Program-made: the position numbers and the translations under genes | Part shown: positions 6,862 through 10,293 of the stretch, one piece after another | Numbering within the stretch: the first letter of the stretch is position 1 | Layout of the letters: every line of letters starts with the position of its first letter | The notes under the pieces: model-generated | Told to the model about the DNA's origin: nothing | What the model saw: only the letters and a program-made list of their open reading frames with translations | The model's database searches: none | DNA from: Lachnospiraceae bacterium UBA7026 | GTDB lineage: Bacteria; Bacillota; Clostridia; Lachnospirales; Lachnospiraceae | Direction: 5' to 3' | Assembly: GCA_002494165.1 (NCBI GenBank) | Contig: DLBH01000056.1 | Location: 1-10,293, forward strand | Length of the DNA stretch: 10,293 bases

Positions 6862-8314
6862 TCTCATCCATCTCTTCCATAAAGGACAGGGAGCCGCAAA
6901 GAACCAGTACATCGTCCTTTTTACAGTGTTCTCTGGCCATTCTAATGGCTTCATTTACACCCGGACATACAATAGGGGCACCCCCTCTTTTCTTGATCGT
7001 CCCGGCCAGAATCTCCTCATTAAGTCCCCTTGCGTTCCCGGGGCGGAAGACAAAAAACATACTGGCGGAGGGCACAAGAAGGCGCACCATCTCATCATAG
7101 TCCTTATCCTTTAACACCCCAATTATATATATTATTCTTCTATTTGTAAAATGTTTTTCAATAAAGGCCTTGAGCCTCAGGATTCCGTCCTTGTTGTGGG
7201 CCCCGTCCCGGTAAAAGAGCGGGTCTTTAGAAAGCAGCTCCAGCCGGCCCGGCCAGCGGGTCTCCCGGATTCCCTCTTGCAGGATGGCCATAAGCCTGTA
7301 ATCCGGTTTTTTCTCTTTATCGCTGTTGCAATTGCCCCCGTCCAGGCTTTCTCCGGTGAGGCAATCCATATTTCCTTTCCGGGTCCTGCCGGTCAGACAA
7401 TCCTCATCTTCGTCCCGCTTCCTGCCGGTCAGACAATCCTCATCTTTGTCCTGGGTCCTGCCGGTCAGACAATCCTTATCTTCGTCCTGGGTCCTGCAAG
7501 TCAGAAGAATCCGGCCTGCCTCCAGGGCTAAAAGGGCATTTTCAGGCTGATGGCCCCCGGGCAGGGGACAGTCAAAGCAGACCCCCTCCCAGACAAAGCG
7601 GCTGCCATCGTAAGCTTCCTCCAAAATCTGTGGCCGGCCCACTTCAATCAGGTCAGACCCCAAGTCTCTGGCCCTTTTACGGATCACTTCCATGACTTCC
7701 GGTGGATTAGGTGCCGCCAGACAGGGGCAGCCGGCCTTGATGATGCCTGCCTTGTGGCCGGCAATCTTCTCCAGGCTGTCACCCAGCCAGGCCGTGTGAT
7801 CCATACTGATGGAAGTGATGACCGTCAGTAGGGGATGGTCCATAATATTGGTAGCATCCTCTCTTCCTCCCATGCCTGTTTCCACCAGGGCATAATCCAC
7901 CTTATGGGCAGCGAAAAAGAGAAAAGCTAGGGCCGTCTCTACCTCAAAAAGAGTAGGACCGGGAAATCCCTTCTCCTGAATCCGGTCATCGGCTTTTTTT
8001 ATGAGGCAGTAGAGGTCAGCAAGTTCCTCCTCACTAATAAAAACTCCGTTGATCTGGAATCGCTCCCGGTAACCCCGGATTGTGGGGGAAAGATATCTTC
8101 CAACCCTGTATCCGGCGGTCCTTAGAATGGAGTCGAGAAAGGCAAAAACAGACCCCTTGCCGTTGGTCCCTGCTATGTGGACCAGGGGCAGGCCCTTTTG
8201 GGGATTCCCCAGCTCCTCAAGCAGGCGGCGGATAGAATCCATACCCGGTACAATCCCCCTCCTGCCCAGGGCTTCTATATATTCATTTACATTAAGTTTA
8301 TCATCATTATCCAT
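6845..8314 (-). CDS. folC: Folylpolyglutamate synthase / dihydrofolate synthase FolC, with repeat insertion
   Basis: This is a cytoplasmic Mur-ligase-family enzyme that adds glutamate to dihydropteroate and/or to folates, using ATP. It has 489 residues, longer than the usual 420-440. Seen motifs are the P-loop AGTNGKGS (48-55), SPTIRGYRERFQINGVFIS (near 76-94), ETGMGGREDATN (145-156), SMDHTAWLG (170-178), the HKAGIIKAG lysine segment (187-195), WPGRLELL (354-361) and DGAHN (370-374) of the C-terminal domain. Between ALEAGRILL and the segment leading to WPGRLELL lies an insertion of about 60 residues (274-338). Its first part is four 12-residue repeats, described separately. All catalytic motifs are intact and the frame is unbroken, so the protein is probably active. 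The start at 8314 has only a weak ribosome site (GAAAG). It is followed by the overlapping folB-folK and preceded 59 bases away by glnN. Confidence 0.95.
   Translation of the reverse strand: MDNDDKLNVNEYIEALGRRGIVPGMDSIRRLLEELGNPQKGLPLVHIAGTNGKGSVFAFLDSILRTAGYRVGRYLSPTIRGYRERFQINGVFISEEELADLYCLIKKADDRIQEKGFPGPTLFEVETALAFLFFAAHKVDYALVETGMGGREDATNIMDHPLLTVITSISMDHTAWLGDSLEKIAGHKAGIIKAGCPCLAAPNPPEVMEVIRKRARDLGSDLIEVGRPQILEEAYDGSRFVWEGVCFDCPLPGGHQPENALLALEAGRILLTCRTQDEDKDCLTGRTQDKDEDCLTGRKRDEDEDCLTGRTRKGNMDCLTGESLDGGNCNSDKEKKPDYRLMAILQEGIRETRWPGRLELLSKDPLFYRDGAHNKDGILRLKAFIEKHFTNRRIIYIIGVLKDKDYDEMVRLLVPSASMFFVFRPGNARGLNEEILAGTIKKRGGAPIVCPGVNEAIRMAREHCKKDDVLVLCGSLSFMEEMDENEWKR
7352..7495 (-). repeat. 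Four tandem 36-base in-frame repeats inside folC
   Basis: Four head-to-tail units of exactly 36 bases lie at 7495-7460, 7459-7424, 7423-7388 and 7387-7352 on the coding strand. They encode RTQDEDKDCLTG, RTQDKDEDCLTG, RKRDEDEDCLTG and RTRKGNMDCLTG (FolC residues 274-321). Units 1 and 2 differ at two bases and units 2 and 3 at four. Unit 4 is the most diverged but keeps the DCLTG end. The period is a multiple of three, so copy changes would keep the reading frame. Each unit carries one cysteine (282, 294, 306, 318), and the first three are rich in Asp and Glu. This looks like a coding minisatellite grown by slippage or unequal exchange. Confidence 0.93.
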
Positions 8315-8331
8315 GGCATACTTTCATAATA

Positions 8332-8349
8332 ATCCGGTTGTTCCCGGAT
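8332..8349 (-). other. Inverted repeat between glnN and folC
   Basis: The 59-base gap holds a perfect 6-base inverted repeat, ATCCGG-GAACAA-CCGGAT, with a six-base loop. It ends 17 bases before the folC start codon. No T-run follows on the transcribed strand, so it is not a normal intrinsic terminator. A second weak imperfect stem (AGCCG...TGGCT) directly follows the glnN stop codon, near 8359-8373. It may be an mRNA hairpin that lowers folC translation or attenuates read-through, or it may be chance. Confidence 0.3.
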
Positions 8350-8373
8350 AAACAACAAGAGCCAGCAGCCGGC

Positions 8374-10293
8374 TTAAACTTCAAAAATAAGATCTCCGTA
8401 GCTGGGAAGCGGCCAGTTATTTTTGGAAACCAGCATTTCCAGGCGGTCTGCGGGAGCTCTCAGTCTGTCCATGGCGGCAGAGACCACATCGTGGTAGAAA
8501 TGTCCCTGGCTGCAGGCATCCTCAATCTTCTCCGCCTGGTGTACAGCATCCTCCAGCTTACCTATGCCGGCATAGAGATCAGTCACATTATTCTGTATAT
8601 CCTTCATGAGAGACTCCTGCACTGACACATCCAGGTCCGGTGTAGCCTTCTTGATATTAATCAGGGATTCTGCCAGGTGACTCTGGTATCTGAGACAGGC
8701 GGGAAGAATCTGCTTCTTAGCCATATCAATCATGGTAAGACCTTCAATGTGCAGGGTCTTGGCATAGGTTTCATACATGATCTCAGCCCTGGATTCCAGC
8801 TCAGCCCTGGTAAATACGCCGTGCTTTTCAAACATAGTCACAGACTTGTCAGAAACAAGGGCCGGTATGGCATCAACCATACATTTAATATTGGGCAGTC
8901 CCCGCTTTTTAGCTTCCTCGACCCACTCTTCGGAATAGCCATTGCCATTGAAGAGAATCCGGTAATGCTTTCTCATGGTGTTCTTAATCATGTCATGGAT
9001 GGCCATGGACAGGTCTTCCGCTTTCTCAAGCTGGTCGGCCATATCACTGAGAACATCAGCCACAATAGTGTTAATCACAATATTAGGGTCAGCGATAGAC
9101 TGACTGGAACTGGGCATACGGAACTCGAACTTATTGCCGGTAAAGGCAAAGGGAGAGGTCCGGTTTCTGTCAGTGACATCCTTGGTGAAGGTGGGCAGGG
9201 AATGGACACCGGAATAGTACTCTTCCCCTTCGATGGAGTGGGTTGCTTCTCCTGCGTCAAGGAACTGGTCCACCACATCCTGCAGCTGCTCTCCCAGGAA
9301 AATGGATATTATGGAGGGTGGGGCTTCATGGCCTCCCAGCCTGTGGTCATTGCCCGGCGTGGAGGCAGACAGACGCAGCAGCTCTGCATTCTCATCCACA
9401 GCCCGGATAATGGCCGCCAGAATCAGAAGGAACTGAACATTCTCATGGGGGGTGTCACCGGGATCCAGGAGATTCTCTCCCAGGTCGGTGGCCATGGACC
9501 AGTTATTATGCTTACCTGATCCATTGATACCATAGAAAGGCTTTTCATGGAGCAGACACTTCATGCCCATCTGATCAGCCACCCTCTGGGCAGTTTCCAT
9601 GACAAGCTGGTTATGGTCTGTGGCTATGTTGGTCTGGTCGTAGATGGGAGCAAGCTCGTGCTGGGCCGGAGCCACCTCGTTGTGCTGGGTCTTGGCACTG
9701 ATGCCAAGCTTCCACAGCTCCCTGTTAAACTGATCCATAAAACCAAGAACCCGCTCCGGGATAACACCAAAATAATGGTCATCCATCTCCTGGCCCTTGG
9801 GCGGCATGGCTCCAAAAAGGGTTCTGCCTGTAAAGATCAGGTCTTTTCTTTTTAAAAAGGTCTCTTTATCGACCAGGAAATATTCCTGCTCAGGACCTGC
9901 ATAGGTGATGATCTGTTTGACTTCATTATTGCCAAACAGCTTTAAGATTCTCAAAACCTGCAGGCTGATGGCCTGCATGGAACGAAGCAAAGGTGTCTTC
10001 ATATCCAGGGCCTCTCCCTTGTAGGAACAGAAGGCCGTAGGGATACAAAGAATGGTTGAATGGGGAGTCTCCTTAATGAAGGCCGGAGAGGTACAGTCCC
10101 AGGCCGTGTAGCCCCGGGCCTCAAAGGTAGCTCTCAGTCCGCCTGAAGGGAAGGAGGAGGCATCCGGCTCTCCTTTGATCAGCTCCTTACCGGAAAACCG
10201 CAGCAGGGTGGTTCCGTCATGTTGGGGATCGATAAAAGCATCATGCTTCTCTGCCGTAATGCCGGTCAAGGGCTGAAACCAGTGGGTAAAATG
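8374..10293 (-). CDS. glnN: Glutamine synthetase type III GlnN (partial, N-terminus beyond right edge)
   Basis: The enzyme makes glutamine from glutamate, ammonia and ATP in the cytoplasm. The frame is open to the last base, with 639 residues visible of roughly 700, so about 60-70 N-terminal residues are missing. The visible part begins at HFTHWFQPL and continues with TAEKHDAF, the GSIII hallmark at the start of the catalytic domain. Further motifs are [19 protein letters not shown] (metal-binding glutamate), [38 protein letters not shown] (ATP and metal histidine), [16 protein letters not shown], and [18 protein letters not shown] (active-site arginines). The long C-terminal helical extension (about visible residues 430-639) is typical of type III and absent from types I and II. 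It is the first gene in transcription order here, 59 bases before folC. Its promoter and any ammonia-dependent control lie outside the window. Confidence 0.97.
   Translation of the reverse strand, partial: HFTHWFQPLTGITAEKHDAFIDPQHDGTTLLRFSGKELIKGEPDASSFPSGGLRATFEARGYTAWDCTSPAFIKETPHSTILCIPTAFCSYKGEALDMKTPLLRSMQAISLQVLRILKLFGNNEVKQIITYAGPEQEYFLVDKETFLKRKDLIFTGRTLFGAMPPKGQEMDDHYFGVIPERVLGFMDQFNRELWKLGISAKTQHNEVAPAQHELAPIYDQTNIATDHNQLVMETAQRVADQMGMKCLLHEKPFYGINGSGKHNNWSMATDLGENLLDPGDTPHENVQFLLILAAIIRAVDENAELLRLSASTPGNDHRLGGHEAPPSIISIFLGEQLQDVVDQFLDAGEATHSIEGEEYYSGVHSLPTFTKDVTDRNRTSPFAFTGNKFEFRMPSSSQSIADPNIVINTIVADVLSDMADQLEKAEDLSMAIHDMIKNTMRKHYRILFNGNGYSEEWVEEAKKRGLPNIKCMVDAIPALVSDKSVTMFEKHGVFTRAELESRAEIMYETYAKTLHIEGLTMIDMAKKQILPACLRYQSHLAESLINIKKATPDLDVSVQESLMKDIQNNVTDLYAGIGKLEDAVHQAEKIEDACSQGHFYHDVVSAAMDRLRAPADRLEMLVSKNNWPLPSYGDLIFEV

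Noticed and set aside
6862..6954. Longer FolB-FolK start at 6954 (31 more residues)
   Set aside because: The extra residues are encoded inside folC and do not match the FolB N-terminus. The family-like sequence begins just after the ATG at 6861.
7352..7495. Possible CRISPR array (regular repeats of about 23 conserved bases)
   Set aside because: The spacing between conserved cores is only about 13 bases and itself similar between units. The period is exactly 36 bases in frame with folC, and there are no cas genes. It is a coding tandem repeat.
7151..7531. Plus-strand open frames with PAGQTILIF-type repeats
   Set aside because: They only mirror the folC tandem repeats on the opposite strand and have no independent coding evidence.
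8677..9519. 280-codon open frame on the plus strand inside glnN
   Set aside because: It is fully antisense to the highly conserved glutamine synthetase catalytic region. It has no ribosome site or recognisable domain, and long antisense frames are common opposite genes with strong codon bias.

Overview
The window is about 10.3 kb of bacterial chromosome that carries ordinary housekeeping genes. It contains seven genes, all on the minus strand, so transcription runs from the right edge to the left. The gene set and protein styles fit a low-to-mid GC Firmicute of class Clostridia, most likely Lachnospiraceae-like. The supporting features are a type III glutamine synthetase, a fused FolB-FolK, a chorismate mutase/prephenate dehydratase with an ACT domain, a multi-span LTA-synthase-type enzyme, and an adenylosuccinate lyase with HDVMSHV and TSCYVGDNTD motifs. 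The lineage is inferred from protein character only; no marker RNA gene is present.

In transcriptional order the layout is: glnN (glutamine synthetase III, N-terminus cut by the right edge, 10293-8374); folC (8314-6845); folB-folK fusion (6861-6031, overlapping the folC end by 17 bases); pheA (5976-4834); a large membrane-bound LTA-synthase/sulfatase-fold enzyme (about 4761-2239); a lipoprotein NagZ-like family 3 glycosidase (2208-970); and purB (adenylosuccinate lyase, 834-1, C-terminus cut by the left edge). Gaps are short: 59, -17, 54, 72 (or 48), 30 and 135 bases. I see no convincing intrinsic terminator, so much of the stretch could be co-transcribed. The 135-base gap before purB is the most likely place for a fresh promoter.

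Functionally there are three themes. The first is glutamine, folate and aromatic metabolism. GlnN makes glutamine, the FolB-FolK fusion makes the pterin pyrophosphate precursor of dihydropteroate, and FolC adds glutamate to make dihydrofolate and folylpolyglutamates. PheA commits chorismate to phenylalanine. The second is the cell envelope: a polyglycerol-phosphate-transferase-like enzyme lies 30 bases upstream of a surface-anchored beta-N-acetylhexosaminidase-like lipoprotein. The third is purine synthesis (PurB).

No mobile element, CRISPR array, RNA gene or defence system was found. The most unusual feature is inside folC: four in-frame 36-base tandem repeats that encode a 12-residue acidic, cysteine-containing unit. 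They sit in an insertion just before the conserved WPGRLE segment. Secondary points are an extra extracytoplasmic domain in the LTA-synthase-like protein, a changed ESRP motif (ESVP) in the regulatory domain of PheA, and nearly identical translation-start regions for two unrelated neighbouring genes.
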